A DNA stretch of 58,514 nucleotides from Vibrio sp. HI00D65 (GCF_001635455.1 NZ_LWEH01000054.1:1-58514), one strand, 5' to 3'; positions 1 to 10,340 are shown, counted from the first letter of the stretch. Program-made: numbers and translations. Notes: generated by a model from the letters alone, not told the origin.

Positions 1-64
1 TAGAGCTAATTGAGTCGGTGGAAATTAGGCCTTTATAGACCTCAAGGAAACTCGGTAATTGCAT
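1..64 (-). CDS. argE: Acetylornithine deacetylase ArgE, N-terminal fragment
   Basis: Only the first 21 codons are in the window. Reading the minus strand from the ATG at 64-62 gives MQLPSFLEVYKGLISTDSIS and onward, which I recognise as the start of Vibrio ArgE. The enzyme removes the acetyl group from N-acetylornithine to give ornithine in the linear arginine pathway. The gene runs off the left edge, so no catalytic residues are visible. It is divergent from argC with about 150 bp between the starts, the usual argE/argCBGH arrangement, and probably shares ArgR control with argC. The fragment is short, so the call rests on the N-terminal match and the context. Confidence 0.85.
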   Translation of the reverse strand, partial: MQLPSFLEVYKGLISTDSISS

Positions 65-83
65 AATATCTTCACTTCTACTA

Positions 84-112
84 TTGACAGGAAAACCATA
101 AGTCGGTAAAAC
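84..112 (+). promoter_or_regulatory. Candidate sigma-70 promoter for argCBG
   Basis: TTGACA at 84-89 is a perfect -35 hexamer, followed after 17 bp by TAAAAC at 107-112, a weak -10. It points towards argC and lies just upstream of the candidate ARG boxes. Transcription would start near 119. Confidence 0.45.
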
Positions 113-130
113 ACATATTAAATCATATTT

Positions 131-179
131 AATGCATAAAGAATCAAATAGAGCTAAAAATTAAGTATTAATAGTCAAA
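131..179. promoter_or_regulatory. Candidate pair of ARG boxes (ArgR operator), argE/argC
   Basis: Two imperfect 18-bp palindromes lie at 131-148 and 162-179. Each matches about 15 of 18 positions of the E. coli consensus WNTGAATWWWWATTCANW by eye. Their starts are 31 bp apart, one helical turn more than the 21 bp typical of paired E. coli boxes. They sit between the divergent argE and argC genes, where ArgR with arginine would repress both. The identification is by pattern only. Confidence 0.5.
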
Positions 180-218
180 TTTTGAAATGTAACTTACCTC
201 AGGAATGGATGTGTTGAG

Positions 219-1223
219 ATGTTGAAAACCACGGTCATTGGCGCAAGCGGCTACACAGGAGCAGAACTGGCTCTAATGATAAACAGACACCCTGAGCTCA
301 CGCTATCAGGTTTGTATGTCTCAGCCAATAGTGTAGACGCAGGTAAACCTATTGCATCGCTACACGGTAAGCTAGCGGGCTTGATTGATATGCCAGTTCA
401 GCCGCTGACTAATCCAGAAGAAGTGGCAAAACAGTCTGATGTGATTTTCCTAGCGACAGCACATGAAGTGAGTCATGACCTAGCTCCAATCTTTCTAGAG
501 AATGATTGCCAAGTATTCGACCTATCGGGTGCTTTTAGAGTTAAAGGTGAAAACTTCTACCAAGAGTTTTACGGCTTTGAACACCAATACGAACAGTGGC
601 TAGATAAAGCGGCTTACGGCTTAGCTGAATGGAACGAACAAGAAATAAAAGAAGCTCAGCTTGTTGCAGTCGCAGGCTGTTACCCAACGGCATCGCAACT
701 GGCGATTAAGCCTCTAGTTGAAGCTAAGTTATTGGACGAGAACCAGTGGCCAGTGATTAACGCGACCAGTGGCGTAAGCGGAGCAGGGCGTAAGGCGACG
801 ATGGTCAACAGCTTCTGTGAAGTGAGCTTGCAAGCTTATGGTGTATTTAACCACCGTCATCAACCTGAAATGGCTGCACATTTAGGATGTGATGTAATTT
901 TTACTCCGCATCTAGGAAGCTTTAAGCGTGGCATTTTAGCGACTATTACTATGAAGCTGGCTCAGGGCGTGACAGAACAACAGATACAAGATGCCTTTGA
1001 ACAAGCTTACCAAGGCAAGCCAGCCGTAAGGTTGCTCGAAGAGACATTGCCAAGAATCCAAGATGTAGAACAGACGCCTTTCTGCGATTTAGGTTGGAAG
1101 GTACAAGGTCAACACATCATAGTTGTTTCAGCGATTGATAACTTATTGAAGGGCGCATCCAGCCAAGCGATGCAGTGTTTAAATTTACGTTATGGTTTTG
1201 CACCATTAACTGCGTTAGTGTAA
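219..1223 (+). CDS. argC: N-acetyl-gamma-glutamyl-phosphate reductase ArgC
   Basis: This enzyme catalyses the third step of arginine synthesis, the NADPH-dependent reduction of N-acetylglutamyl-phosphate to the semialdehyde, in the cytoplasm. The 334-residue length is normal. The N-terminal nucleotide-binding loop GASGYTGAE is at residues 8-16, and the catalytic cysteine is Cys154 in AGCYPT. The ATG at 219 lies about 150 bp from the divergent argE start, and argB follows after 12 bp, so the two are co-transcribed. Repression by ArgR is likely through the boxes at 131-179. There is nothing unusual in the sequence. Confidence 0.97.
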   Translation: MLKTTVIGASGYTGAELALMINRHPELTLSGLYVSANSVDAGKPIASLHGKLAGLIDMPVQPLTNPEEVAKQSDVIFLATAHEVSHDLAPIFLENDCQVFDLSGAFRVKGENFYQEFYGFEHQYEQWLDKAAYGLAEWNEQEIKEAQLVAVAGCYPTASQLAIKPLVEAKLLDENQWPVINATSGVSGAGRKATMVNSFCEVSLQAYGVFNHRHQPEMAAHLGCDVIFTPHLGSFKRGILATITMKLAQGVTEQQIQDAFEQAYQGKPAVRLLEETLPRIQDVEQTPFCDLGWKVQGQHIIVVSAIDNLLKGASSQAMQCLNLRYGFAPLTALV

Positions 1224-1235
1224 AGGAATCTAGGT

Positions 1236-2024
1236 ATGAGCCTTAATAATCAACCATTAATCATGAAGTTAGGTGGCGCTGCGCTATCTTGTGGTGAAAC
1301 ACTTAGCAAGTTATTTGGTGCTATCTCAGCTTACCAACAACAAGCACAACGACCTATCGTGATTGTTCACGGCGGTGGTTACCTTGTTGATAATTTGATG
1401 AATAATTTGAACCTTGAGACCGTTAAGAAAGAAGGTCTACGCGTTACTCCTTATGATCAGATTCCTGTTATTGCTGGCGCGCTAGCGGGCACGGCGAACA
1501 AATTACTGCAAGGTCAGGCGATTAAAGACGGTATTAATGCTGTTGGTTTGAGCCTAGCAGATGGTGGTTTATGCAAAGTGAGCGAATTGAACCCTGAATT
1601 GGGCGCAGTTGGCAAAGCTGAGCCAGGTGATTCAACCGTTCTACAAGCCATTTTCAATGCGGGTGCACTGCCAATCATCAGTTCAATTGGTCTTACTGAG
1701 CAAGGACAACTGATGAATGTGAATGCTGACCAAGCTGCGGTTGCGGTTGCTGGTGCACTTGATGCTGAGCTGGTACTGCTTTCTGATGTCAGTGGCGTAC
1801 TAGATGGCAAAGGCCACCTAATTCCAAGCCTTAACCAGCAGCAAGCTGATGACCTTATCGAAGGTAAAGTGATTACTGATGGCATGATCGTGAAGGTTCA
1901 AGCCGCACTAGAAGCAGCTAACGACCTTGGACGACCAATCGAAGTCGCTACGTGGCGATACCCAGAAAAGCTAACACAACTGTTTTCAGGTAAAAGCATA
2001 GGAACACAGTTTTTACCTCAGTAG
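1236..2024 (+). CDS. argB: Acetylglutamate kinase ArgB
   Basis: ArgB phosphorylates N-acetylglutamate with ATP, the second step of arginine synthesis. The protein is 262 residues, the usual length of the enterobacterial, arginine-insensitive type, and lacks the N-terminal extension of arginine-inhibited kinases. The amino-acid kinase fold is shown by MKLGGAAL at 10-17 and the glycine-rich HGGG at 45-48. It follows argC by 12 bp with AAGGAA ahead of the ATG. A gap of about 110 bp separates it from argG, with a possible extra promoter there. Feedback control probably falls on the acetyltransferase domain of ArgH(A) or on a separate ArgA. Confidence 0.97.
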   Translation: MSLNNQPLIMKLGGAALSCGETLSKLFGAISAYQQQAQRPIVIVHGGGYLVDNLMNNLNLETVKKEGLRVTPYDQIPVIAGALAGTANKLLQGQAIKDGINAVGLSLADGGLCKVSELNPELGAVGKAEPGDSTVLQAIFNAGALPIISSIGLTEQGQLMNVNADQAAVAVAGALDAELVLLSDVSGVLDGKGHLIPSLNQQQADDLIEGKVITDGMIVKVQAALEAANDLGRPIEVATWRYPEKLTQLFSGKSIGTQFLPQ

Positions 2025-2054
2025 GCCTCACTGCGAGTCACTACTTAAAGAATT

Positions 2055-2082
2055 TTGACAAATTAAATAAACATATAATTAT
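2055..2082 (+). promoter_or_regulatory. Possible internal promoter before argG
   Basis: A perfect TTGACA lies at 2055-2060, followed by AT-rich DNA with AATTAT at 2077-2082 (16 bp spacer). TATAAT at 2074-2079 is present but only 13 bp away. It could give argG expression separate from argCB. Confidence 0.35.
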
Positions 2083-2137
2083 GAAGTCATTTCCAACGCT
2101 GACCGCCATGTGCAGTATGGAAACTAGGAGAAAGAAA

Positions 2138-3349
2138 ATGAGCAAAGTTAACGTAAAGAAAGTTGTAGTAGCCTACTCTGGCGGTCTAGACACATCAGTA
2201 ATCATTCCATGGTTGAAAGAGAACTATGACTGTGAAGTAGTGGCGTTTGTCGCGGATGTTGGCCAAGGTGCTGAAGAGCTTGAAGGTATTGAAGAAAAAG
2301 CAAAAGCTTCAGGTGCTTCTGAGTGTTACATCGCTGATCTTAAAGAAGAGATGGTTGCTGATTACATCTTCCCAACGCTAAAAACTGGTGCTTACTACGA
2401 AGGTAAATACCTACTAGGTACTTCAATGGCTCGTCCAATCATTGCTAAAGCACAGGTTGAAGTTGCGCGTAAAGTAGGTGCAGATGCACTGTGTCACGGT
2501 TGTACGGGTAAAGGTAATGACCAAGTTCGTTTTGAAGGTGCATTCGCTGCACTAGCACCAGACCTACACGTAATTGCACCGTGGCGTGAGTGGGATCTAG
2601 TGAGCCGTGAAGAGTGTCTGGATTACCTAGCTGAGCGTAACATTCCTTGTACTGCTTCTCTGACTAAGATCTACTCTCGTGACGCAAACGCATGGCACAT
2701 CTCGACAGAAGGTGGCGTACTTGAAGATACATGGAACGCGCCAAACGAAGATTGCTGGGCTTGGACGGTAGATCCTGAGCAAGCACCAAACGAATCTGAA
2801 ACAGTGACGCTTAAAGTTGAAAAAGGTGAAGTGGTAGCCGTTGATGGTGAAACAATGACGCCATACAACGCACTGGTTTATCTGAACGAGAAGGGTGCTA
2901 AGCACGGTGTTGGTCGTATCGATATCGTAGAGAACCGTCTTGTTGGTATGAAGTCGCGTGGTTGTTACGAAACTCCGGGTGGCACCATCATGATGGAAGC
3001 ACTGCGTGCAGTAGAGCAACTTGTGCTAGACAAAGCAGCATTTGAATTCCGTGAAGAGCTAGGCGTTAAAGCTTCTCACCTTGTATACGATGGCCGTTGG
3101 TTCACTCCACTATGTAAGTCAATTCTTGCTGCGACAGAAGAGCTAGCGCAAGACGTTAACGGTGAGGTAGTTGTTAAGCTTTACAAAGGCCACGCAACGG
3201 TAACTCAGAAGCGTTCTGACAACAGCCTATACTCAGAAGAGTTTGCAACCTTTGGTGAAGATGAAGTTTACGACCAAAGCCATGCTGAAGGCTTCATTCG
3301 TCTTTATTCGCTATCAAGCCGTATCCGTGCTCTGAATAGCCAAAAGTAA
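2138..3349 (+). CDS. argG: Argininosuccinate synthase ArgG
   Basis: ArgG joins citrulline and aspartate with ATP to form argininosuccinate. I chose the ATG at 2138 because AGGAG precedes it closely and the protein then begins [16 protein letters not shown], as in the family; an in-frame ATG at 2081 would add 19 unrelated residues. The result is 403 residues, normal for the type I enzyme. The PP-loop SGGLDTS is at residues 14-20. A strong terminator follows at 3421-3455, which separates this gene from argH. The gene for ornithine carbamoyltransferase (argF) is not in the cluster and must be elsewhere. Confidence 0.97.
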   Translation: MSKVNVKKVVVAYSGGLDTSVIIPWLKENYDCEVVAFVADVGQGAEELEGIEEKAKASGASECYIADLKEEMVADYIFPTLKTGAYYEGKYLLGTSMARPIIAKAQVEVARKVGADALCHGCTGKGNDQVRFEGAFAALAPDLHVIAPWREWDLVSREECLDYLAERNIPCTASLTKIYSRDANAWHISTEGGVLEDTWNAPNEDCWAWTVDPEQAPNESETVTLKVEKGEVVAVDGETMTPYNALVYLNEKGAKHGVGRIDIVENRLVGMKSRGCYETPGGTIMMEALRAVEQLVLDKAAFEFREELGVKASHLVYDGRWFTPLCKSILAATEELAQDVNGEVVVKLYKGHATVTQKRSDNSLYSEEFATFGEDEVYDQSHAEGFIRLYSLSSRIRALNSQK

Positions 3350-3420
3350 TGCTAACAATGAGTTAGTGAGCTAGCCTTCACTGAAATATTGAAGGTCAGC
3401 AAACAGACATGATTATGCAA

Positions 3421-3455
3421 AGCCCACTCACTATTGATTAGTGAGTGGGCTTTTT
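3421..3455 (+). terminator. Rho-independent terminator after argG
   Basis: A perfect 13-bp stem (3421-3433 with 3439-3451) with a 5-nt loop is followed by a short T run. It closes the argCBG unit before argH. Confidence 0.9.
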
Positions 3456-3552
3456 ACTTTCTAATCGCCTAATAAATCAGCTTCGGTTTTTACTATGGGA
3501 TGGCATATAATTCGCGCTCTACGCTGTAAAGAATCAATGGATGAATCTTTCT

Positions 3553-3591
3553 TGTGAATAAATATGTGAAAAAAATGAATTAATACTTTAT
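3553..3591. promoter_or_regulatory. Candidate paired ARG boxes before argH
   Basis: Two 18-bp sites at 3553-3570 and 3574-3591 each start with an exact TGAAT half-site and match the ARG consensus at about 15 of 18 positions. Their starts are 21 bp apart, with a 3-bp gap, which is the classical spacing for one ArgR hexamer on two boxes. They lie 107-145 bp upstream of the argH ATG. The right halves are weak, so binding is inferred. Confidence 0.5.
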
Positions 3592-3637
3592 TTTCATTTT
3601 GAATTGCCGTAAGTTTAAACCATCAGAAAAATACTGA

Positions 3638-5572
<1,935 letters not shown>

Positions 5573-5588
5573 GCTATTGATTTTATGG

Positions 5589-5626
5589 TCCCTAAAAAAA
5601 GATCAAAAATCTGATCTTTTTTGGGA
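5589..5626 (+). terminator. Hairpin after argH
   Basis: TCCC-A-rich-GATCA pairs with TGATC-T-rich-GGGA, with one bulge and a short loop, 17 bp after the argH stop. The T tract is inside the stem, so termination may be partial; a stronger terminator follows. Confidence 0.5.
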
Positions 5627-5685
5627 ACAAACTAAGAAAAGTCTGGTCTATTAAAGTACCACTGCTTTTTCTTAGAATTTTCTAA

Positions 5686-5722
5686 GAAAGCCCCAAAATC
5701 GATTGGTTTTGGGGCTTTTTTC
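5686..5722. terminator. Terminator between argH and the DUF3624 gene
   Basis: An 11-bp perfect stem, AAGCCCCAAAA with TTTTGGGGCTT (5688-5698 and 5707-5717), is followed by seven T on the plus strand. It probably also ends leftward transcription from the gene at 5791-6039. Confidence 0.8.
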
Positions 5723-5790
5723 TATCTGCCGTTTGGCGAAAGGTGAGAGCTCGATAATTGATATGATCTCCTGTCCTACAAATACCTCAG

Positions 5791-6039
5791 CTAACGCTTT
5801 TTGCTTCTCAAAGGCAGTACCAAAAATTTCATTATCCAATGCAGCGACAATAAGCCACTGAATGCGAAAGCTGCCATCATCAAAGCGATGGCATTGATGG
5901 TTTTTGGGGCTTCCCTGAAAAACAGCCACCATACGCCCCAACTCAATATCGACAACACCGTGAGTTGATTCATACAACGTTGGCAACGACCGAGTTTGTT
6001 GAAGATTTTTTCATTTTTATTGCAATGAAGACATGTCAT
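5791..6039 (-). CDS. DUF3624 family small membrane protein
   Basis: This 82-residue protein matches my recollection of the DUF3624 family, found mainly in Vibrionaceae; its function is unknown. It begins MTCLHCNKNEK and carries two CxxC pairs near the N terminus (Cys3-Cys6 and Cys19-Cys22, in GRCQRCMNQL), which suggests a small metal-binding knuckle. Two hydrophobic stretches follow (about 27-42 and 48-77) and the C-terminal end, PLRSKKR, is basic, so it is probably an inner-membrane protein. It is transcribed leftward, convergent with argH and divergent from the RidA-family gene. A longer overlapping reading frame at 5672-5986 has no such features. Confidence 0.75.
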   Translation of the reverse strand: MTCLHCNKNEKIFNKLGRCQRCMNQLTVLSILSWGVWWLFFREAPKTINAIALMMAAFAFSGLLSLHWIMKFLVLPLRSKKR

Positions 6040-6126
6040 CTTGGGCTTGATTCACGTTATGCTTATTGCCCTGATAATAACACGTCACAAGATATTGGAT
6101 CACGGTGACATAGAGAGAGAAGATCG

Positions 6127-6474
6127 ATGATTGAGCGCCAAGAAACCAAGCAACGCATGAGCCGTATTGTTAAACACAACGGTACTATCTACCTATGTGG
6201 CCAAGTTTGTGCGGATGCTACAAAAGGCATTACAGAGCAAACACAGACGATGCTGGATAAAGTAGAGGCGTTACTTGAGCAAGCAGGCAGCGACAAAGAG
6301 CACATGCTGTCAGCAACGATTTACTTGAAAGACATGAAAGACTTCCAAGAGATGAACGCAGTATGGGATGCATGGGTTTCAGAAGGTCACGCTCCAGCTC
6401 GCGCATGTGTGACTGGTGACATGGCTCGTGAAGCACTACTGGTTGAGATCTCTGTGATTGCAGCTGAGAAGTAA
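6127..6474 (+). CDS. RidA/YjgF family protein
   Basis: The 115-residue protein belongs to the RidA (YjgF/YER057c/UK114) superfamily, whose best-studied members hydrolyse reactive enamine and imine intermediates released by PLP enzymes. The family arginine is seen in the C-terminal part, within [12 protein letters not shown]. It resembles E. coli YoaB more than RidA itself, so the exact substrate is uncertain. The ATG at 6127 is preceded by a purine-rich GAGAGAGAAGA. It stands alone, divergent from the DUF3624 gene, and ends before a REP-like repeat and a terminator. Confidence 0.85.
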   Translation: MIERQETKQRMSRIVKHNGTIYLCGQVCADATKGITEQTQTMLDKVEALLEQAGSDKEHMLSATIYLKDMKDFQEMNAVWDAWVSEGHAPARACVTGDMAREALLVEISVIAAEK

Positions 6475-6504
6475 TTCTCTCGCATTTAGCGATAAGTAAC
6501 GGTT

Positions 6505-6621
6505 TTTAGAGATTCCAGATACCTCGTCCCTAGGTTCTTGAATGAAGGGTTAAGTCTTGGTTTAGTTGTTTAAATAAATCAACGTCATTCCCGATAGTGA
6601 TGAAGGAGCGCAGTCGGGAAT
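6505..6621. repeat. REP-like palindromic element(s)
   Basis: ATTCCCGA (6587-6594) and TCGGGAAT (6614-6621) form an inverted repeat around AGTGATGAAGGAGCGCAG, with CGTC before and CTCTGA after. The pattern resembles the REP-like 'GTCATTCCCG...GGGAATC' units scattered in gammaproteobacterial intergenic regions. An imperfect relative, GAGATTCCAGATACCTCG, lies about 75 bp earlier near 6508. No transposase is nearby. Confidence 0.5.
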
Positions 6622-6646
6622 CTCTGATTTGCTCGTTGCCAAAAAC

Positions 6647-6675
6647 AAAAAGGAAAGCCAGTGGCTTTCCTTTTT
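6647..6675. terminator. Bidirectional terminator
   Basis: A perfect 13-bp stem (6647-6659 with 6663-6675), with A tract on one side and T tract on the other, sits between the converging RidA-family gene and the disulfide reductase gene. It can serve both. Confidence 0.9.
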
Positions 6676-6729
6676 AATATCTAATCTATGTTAGTAGAGC
6701 GAGTGTTGACCTGTCTCAATCCGCCGAGA

Positions 6730-8196
6730 TTAACAGCCAGGACCACAGTCTAGACAGTGTTTCACCATTTCTGGACCTAAGTGCAGTTTCGCGTTGAGGT
6801 CACGTAGTGCAGTTCGTACTCCCTCTTCGATTACTGGGTGATAGAACGGCATATCTAGCATTTCAGAAACCGTCATCTTGTTCTGGTGTGCCCATGCTAA
6901 CAAGTGCGCCAAGTGTTCTGCGTTTGGTCCCATCATTTCAGCACCAAGGAAGCGACCTGTACCTTGCTCGCCGTAAACGTGCAGAATACCTTTGTTGCGT
7001 AGCATCACTCGTGAGCGACCTTGGTTCTCGAAAGACACTTCACCCGTTGCGAAACAGCCACATGTACCTAAGCGGGTAGTGATCTCCTTGTAAGTTTCAC
7101 CAACCATCGCGATTTGCGGGTCAGAGAAAACCGCTGAGATTTTAGAGCGGCGAAGGCCTGCACGAATCTCAGGGAAGCGACCTGCGTTGTCGCCGGCAAT
7201 GCGCGCTTGGTCTGCTGCTTCATGTAACAGAGGTAGTTGGTTGCTAGCATCGCCCGCAATAAATATTGATGGTAGCGATGTTTGCAGTGTGTAGTGGTCT
7301 GCAACTGGCACACCACGCTCATCAAGCTCAAGAGAGGTATTCTCTAGACCAAGTTTATCCGTGTTAGGGCGACGACCTGTTGCTGCCAGCACATACTCAA
7401 CGATGTTGGTTTCTAGCTCACCTTGCTTATTGATGAACTGGATTTCGACACGTGGTTCACCCGATTCAGTGGTAATACGCTTCATGTTTTCGATTTTCAC
7501 GTCGGCATCTAAGTAGAGCTCTTCATTGAAGGCTTTATCTGCGTAAGCCATGATCTCTGGGTCAGTTACTGGGCCCACTTGACCACCCAAACCGAACAGT
7601 TTGGTCTTCACACCTAAGCGATGTAGCGACTGACCAAGTTCAAGGCCAATTACACCTGGGCCAAACACGGCCACTGATTCTGGTAAGTCATCCCAGCTGA
7701 ATACGTCATCGTTGATGATTAGGCGGTCGCCAAGCTCATTCCAAACAGCAGGGTATGCAGGGCGAGAGCCGGTTGCGATAACAATACGCTTTGCTGTGAT
7801 CACTGTGTGGTCATCAACTTGAAGTGTGTTGTCGTCTAAGAATTTTGCGTAGCCAGAGATTTTATCTTGCTCTGGGATTTCATCGACGCCTTCTAAAACA
7901 AAACCAACAAAACGGTCACGTTCAAACTTCACTCGGTCCATTACTTCACGGCCGTTAATTACGATATCGCCTTGTGGGTGAACGCCAAAAGCCGGAGCTT
8001 TCTCGATTTGGTGTACGCTTTCTGCGGCTGCAATAAGCAGTTTAGATGGCATACAACCAACACGAGCACAGGTTGTACCGTAAGGGCCGCCTTCAATCAT
8101 CACGACACTGTCAGTGTGTGCTTTTGCAGCGCGGTATGATCCTAGACCTGCCGTACCGCCCCCGATAACTGCTACATCTACATTGACTTGTTTCAT
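6730..8196 (-). CDS. FAD-dependent disulfide reductase, dihydrolipoyl dehydrogenase-like
   Basis: The protein is a class I pyridine nucleotide-disulfide oxidoreductase: the FAD loop GGGTAG is at 12-17, the redox pair Cys43-Cys48 lies in CARVGCMPSK, and a C-terminal dimerisation domain carries HPVIEEG. It is usually annotated as dihydrolipoyl dehydrogenase, but no 2-oxoacid dehydrogenase genes are near. Instead it sits next to prx-grx and oxyR, which suggests peroxide defence. I chose the ATG at 8196 because MKQVNVDVAVIGGG starts the fold at once; a start at 8244 would add 16 unrelated residues. The 488-residue chain ends in CLDCGPGC (Cys481, 484, 488), an unusual tail for the family. The true substrate is unknown. 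Confidence 0.85.
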   Translation of the reverse strand: MKQVNVDVAVIGGGTAGLGSYRAAKAHTDSVVMIEGGPYGTTCARVGCMPSKLLIAAAESVHQIEKAPAFGVHPQGDIVINGREVMDRVKFERDRFVGFVLEGVDEIPEQDKISGYAKFLDDNTLQVDDHTVITAKRIVIATGSRPAYPAVWNELGDRLIINDDVFSWDDLPESVAVFGPGVIGLELGQSLHRLGVKTKLFGLGGQVGPVTDPEIMAYADKAFNEELYLDADVKIENMKRITTESGEPRVEIQFINKQGELETNIVEYVLAATGRRPNTDKLGLENTSLELDERGVPVADHYTLQTSLPSIFIAGDASNQLPLLHEAADQARIAGDNAGRFPEIRAGLRRSKISAVFSDPQIAMVGETYKEITTRLGTCGCFATGEVSFENQGRSRVMLRNKGILHVYGEQGTGRFLGAEMMGPNAEHLAHLLAWAHQNKMTVSEMLDMPFYHPVIEEGVRTALRDLNAKLHLGPEMVKHCLDCGPGC

Positions 8197-8405
8197 AATA
8201 ATTTTCTCGCAATGGCTAAATTTAGTTTGAATGAACCCCTCCAACTCATGTGATGTTTTTAGTGAGTCAGGATAGCGGGTCAGTTTTGTGGTTCTGTTTT
8301 ATTAGGTTTAGCTTGTGACTGTGGTTAATACGAGCCACAAGCTTTATTCAACCCGATAGGGATAGCCAACCCACACAAGTGGGTGGGTTAGCCATTTGGC
8401 AGTGA

Positions 8406-9134
8406 TTAGCCTAGGAAAGCTTCTAGCTCTTCGCTACCACCGATGTGTTTACCACCGATGAATACTTGAGGAACCGTTGTGCGACCAGATATTGCACGTA
8501 GGCTTACAGTCGTCGCGTCTTTACCTAGTACTACTTCTTCGTAGTTTAGACCTTTGTCGATTAGGTTCTGTTTCGCTTTCATACAGAAAGGACAGCCTGG
8601 CTTAGTGAATACTGTGATCGACTCTTGCTCTTTGTGCTCTGGAGCAATGTAGTTCAGCATAGTGTCTGCATCAGAAACCTTGAATGGGTCGCCTGGTACG
8701 TCTTCTTCGATGAACATTTTCTCTACCACGCCGTTCTTAACCAGCATGCTGTAGCGCCATGAACGTTTGCCGAAGCCGATGTCGTTTTTCTCAACTAGCA
8801 TACCCATGCCATCTGTGAAATCACCGTTACCATCTGGGATGAATGTGATGTTTTCTGCTTCTTGGTCTGCTTTCCATGCGTTCATTACGAACGTATCGTT
8901 TACAGAAACACAAAGGATGTCATCAACACCGTTCTCTTTGAACACTGAATGTAGTTCGTTGTAACGAGGAAGGTGGCTTGACGAACAAGTTGGCGTAAAC
9001 GCGCCTGGTAGGCTGAATACGATAACTGTTTTGTCTTTGAATAGCTCTTCAGTCGTTAAGTTAACCCATGCGTCACCTTGGCGAGTTGGGAATGTTACTT
9101 GAGGGATTGATTGACCTTCTCTAGATGCAAACAT
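8406..9134 (-). CDS. Peroxiredoxin 5-glutaredoxin hybrid
   Basis: The 242-residue protein fuses two redox domains. Residues 1 to about 165 are a Prx5-type peroxiredoxin with the peroxidatic Cys50 in PGAFTPTC. Residues about 170-242 are a glutaredoxin with the active site CPFC at 181-184. Hybrids of this type, known from Haemophilus influenzae and Vibrio, reduce hydrogen peroxide and alkyl peroxides with glutathione, the Grx domain recycling the Prx domain. The gene is divergent from oxyR with a 220-bp intergenic region holding a candidate OxyR site, so peroxide induction is expected. The disulfide reductase gene follows about 210 bp downstream on the same strand. Confidence 0.95.
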   Translation of the reverse strand: MFASREGQSIPQVTFPTRQGDAWVNLTTEELFKDKTVIVFSLPGAFTPTCSSSHLPRYNELHSVFKENGVDDILCVSVNDTFVMNAWKADQEAENITFIPDGNGDFTDGMGMLVEKNDIGFGKRSWRYSMLVKNGVVEKMFIEEDVPGDPFKVSDADTMLNYIAPEHKEQESITVFTKPGCPFCMKAKQNLIDKGLNYEEVVLGKDATTVSLRAISGRTTVPQVFIGGKHIGGSEELEAFLG

Positions 9135-9245
9135 ATTGATTTCCTTAAATGATATTTTAATTTTGTTCTAGTAGAGCTTAACGCTTTTCGCTGCTCTGTT
9201 TCGTTTTGTTGAGCCCATTATTAGATAAATCCTTTGATAGCTCTA

Positions 9246-9282
9246 ATCGTTTGATGTTATGGTTTTAATAGGTAAATTCTAT
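9246..9282. promoter_or_regulatory. Candidate OxyR operator
   Basis: ATAGGTAAATTCTAT at 9268-9282 matches the OxyR half-operator ATAG-N-T-N3-A-N-CTAT at all but one fixed position. A weaker half lies exactly 22 bp upstream, at 9246-9260, matching about 7 of 10 fixed bases. This is the layout of a full OxyR tetramer site, and it lies between oxyR and its probable target prx-grx. Confidence 0.55.
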
Positions 9283-9354
9283 CAAGAGCATTTTTCTTTT
9301 AAATGTTGCTATCAAAACCCTTGTTCTTATTAAACCTGAGGTAAGAGACTGATC

Positions 9355-10248
9355 ATGAACATTCGTGACTTTGAATACTTGGTGGCGCTCGCAGAGCACA
9401 AACACTTCCGAAAAGCGGCAGAAGCGTGCTTTGTCAGTCAGCCAACACTAAGCGGTCAAATACGCAAACTAGAAGATGAAATCGGACTTCAGTTAACCGA
9501 GCGTAGTCCAAGGAAGGTCATATTTACAGAATCAGGGTTACAACTTGTTGAACAAGCCAAGCGTATTCTCAACGAAGTGAAGACTTTTAAGGATATGGCG
9601 AGTGGACACGGTGAAGCGATGACCGGACCAATGCATATTGGTTTCATTCCAACTGTGGGTCCTTACATTCTGCCTAAGATTGTCCCTCACCTGAAAGAGA
9701 GTTTTCCTGAGTTAGAGCTATACCTGCATGAAGCGCAAACTCATCAATTAGTGAGCCAATTGGAAGATGGTAAGCTTGACTGCCTAGTACTAGCAGCGGT
9801 TGATGAAACGGCGGTATTCAAAGAGATTGATGTGTATGAAGAGCCATTAAGTGTTGCGGTTCCATGTGACCATGAATGGGCTCAGCAGGACACGGTAGAT
9901 ATGCTTCAACTCAATGGACAGACAGTCCTAGCACTTGGTGATGGTCACTGTTTAAGAGACCAAGCCTTAGGGTTCTGTTTTGCTGCAGGTGCAAAAGATG
10001 ATGAGCGCTTTAAAGCAACCAGCTTAGAGACGCTGCGTAACATGGTTGCGGCAGGCGCGGGGATTACCTTGCTGCCTCAATTATCAGTACCAAAAGAAAA
10101 GCAGAAAGATGGTGTGTGTTACGTGCCTGCGGTAAACCCAACGCCTTCACGTCGTATTGTGGTTGCGTACCGTCCGGGCTCTCCATTGAAAGGGCGCTTT
10201 GAGCAACTGGCGGAGACGATTCGTACTCAGTTGGAAAAGGTCGTTTAG
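9355..10248 (+). CDS. oxyR: Hydrogen peroxide sensor OxyR
   Basis: OxyR is a LysR-type regulator that senses hydrogen peroxide through a disulfide and activates peroxide defence genes. The 297-residue protein has the N-terminal helix-turn-helix (about 18-37, FRKAAEACFVSQPTLSGQIR) and an effector domain with Cys199 and Cys208 in GHCLRDQALGFC, the same positions as the sensing pair in E. coli OxyR. The ATG at 9355 is preceded by GAGGTAAGAG. It is divergent from prx-grx and probably represses itself and activates that gene through the site at 9246-9282. A perfect palindromic terminator follows. Confidence 0.97.
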   Translation: MNIRDFEYLVALAEHKHFRKAAEACFVSQPTLSGQIRKLEDEIGLQLTERSPRKVIFTESGLQLVEQAKRILNEVKTFKDMASGHGEAMTGPMHIGFIPTVGPYILPKIVPHLKESFPELELYLHEAQTHQLVSQLEDGKLDCLVLAAVDETAVFKEIDVYEEPLSVAVPCDHEWAQQDTVDMLQLNGQTVLALGDGHCLRDQALGFCFAAGAKDDERFKATSLETLRNMVAAGAGITLLPQLSVPKEKQKDGVCYVPAVNPTPSRRIVVAYRPGSPLKGRFEQLAETIRTQLEKVV

Positions 10249-10272
10249 CTTCATCTCCACATAGCAGATATA

Positions 10273-10308
10273 AAAAAGGGTTGATATGAATTCATATCAA
10301 CCCTTTTT
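10273..10308. terminator. Bidirectional terminator between oxyR and mrcA
   Basis: A perfect 18-bp palindrome, A tract, GGGTTGATATGAA and its complement, T tract, lies between the two converging genes. It contains an EcoRI site at its centre. Confidence 0.92.
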
Positions 10309-10340
10309 ACTTGTTAATGTTGCTAGGGGCAAAAAACTGC

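Noticed and set aside
3506..3511. TATAAT upstream of argH as the argH promoter
   Set aside because: No acceptable -35 lies 16-18 bp upstream, and the ARG-like boxes are too far downstream for the usual overlap.
5672..5986. A 104-residue open frame on the minus strand overlapping the DUF3624 gene
   Set aside because: It has no family features and overlaps the recognised DUF3624 gene in another frame, reaching into the terminator.
8360..8395. GC-rich hairpin downstream of prx-grx (AACCCAC...GTGGGTT) as a terminator
   Set aside because: It can fold with G-U pairs, but no T tract follows on the minus strand, so I could not support termination.
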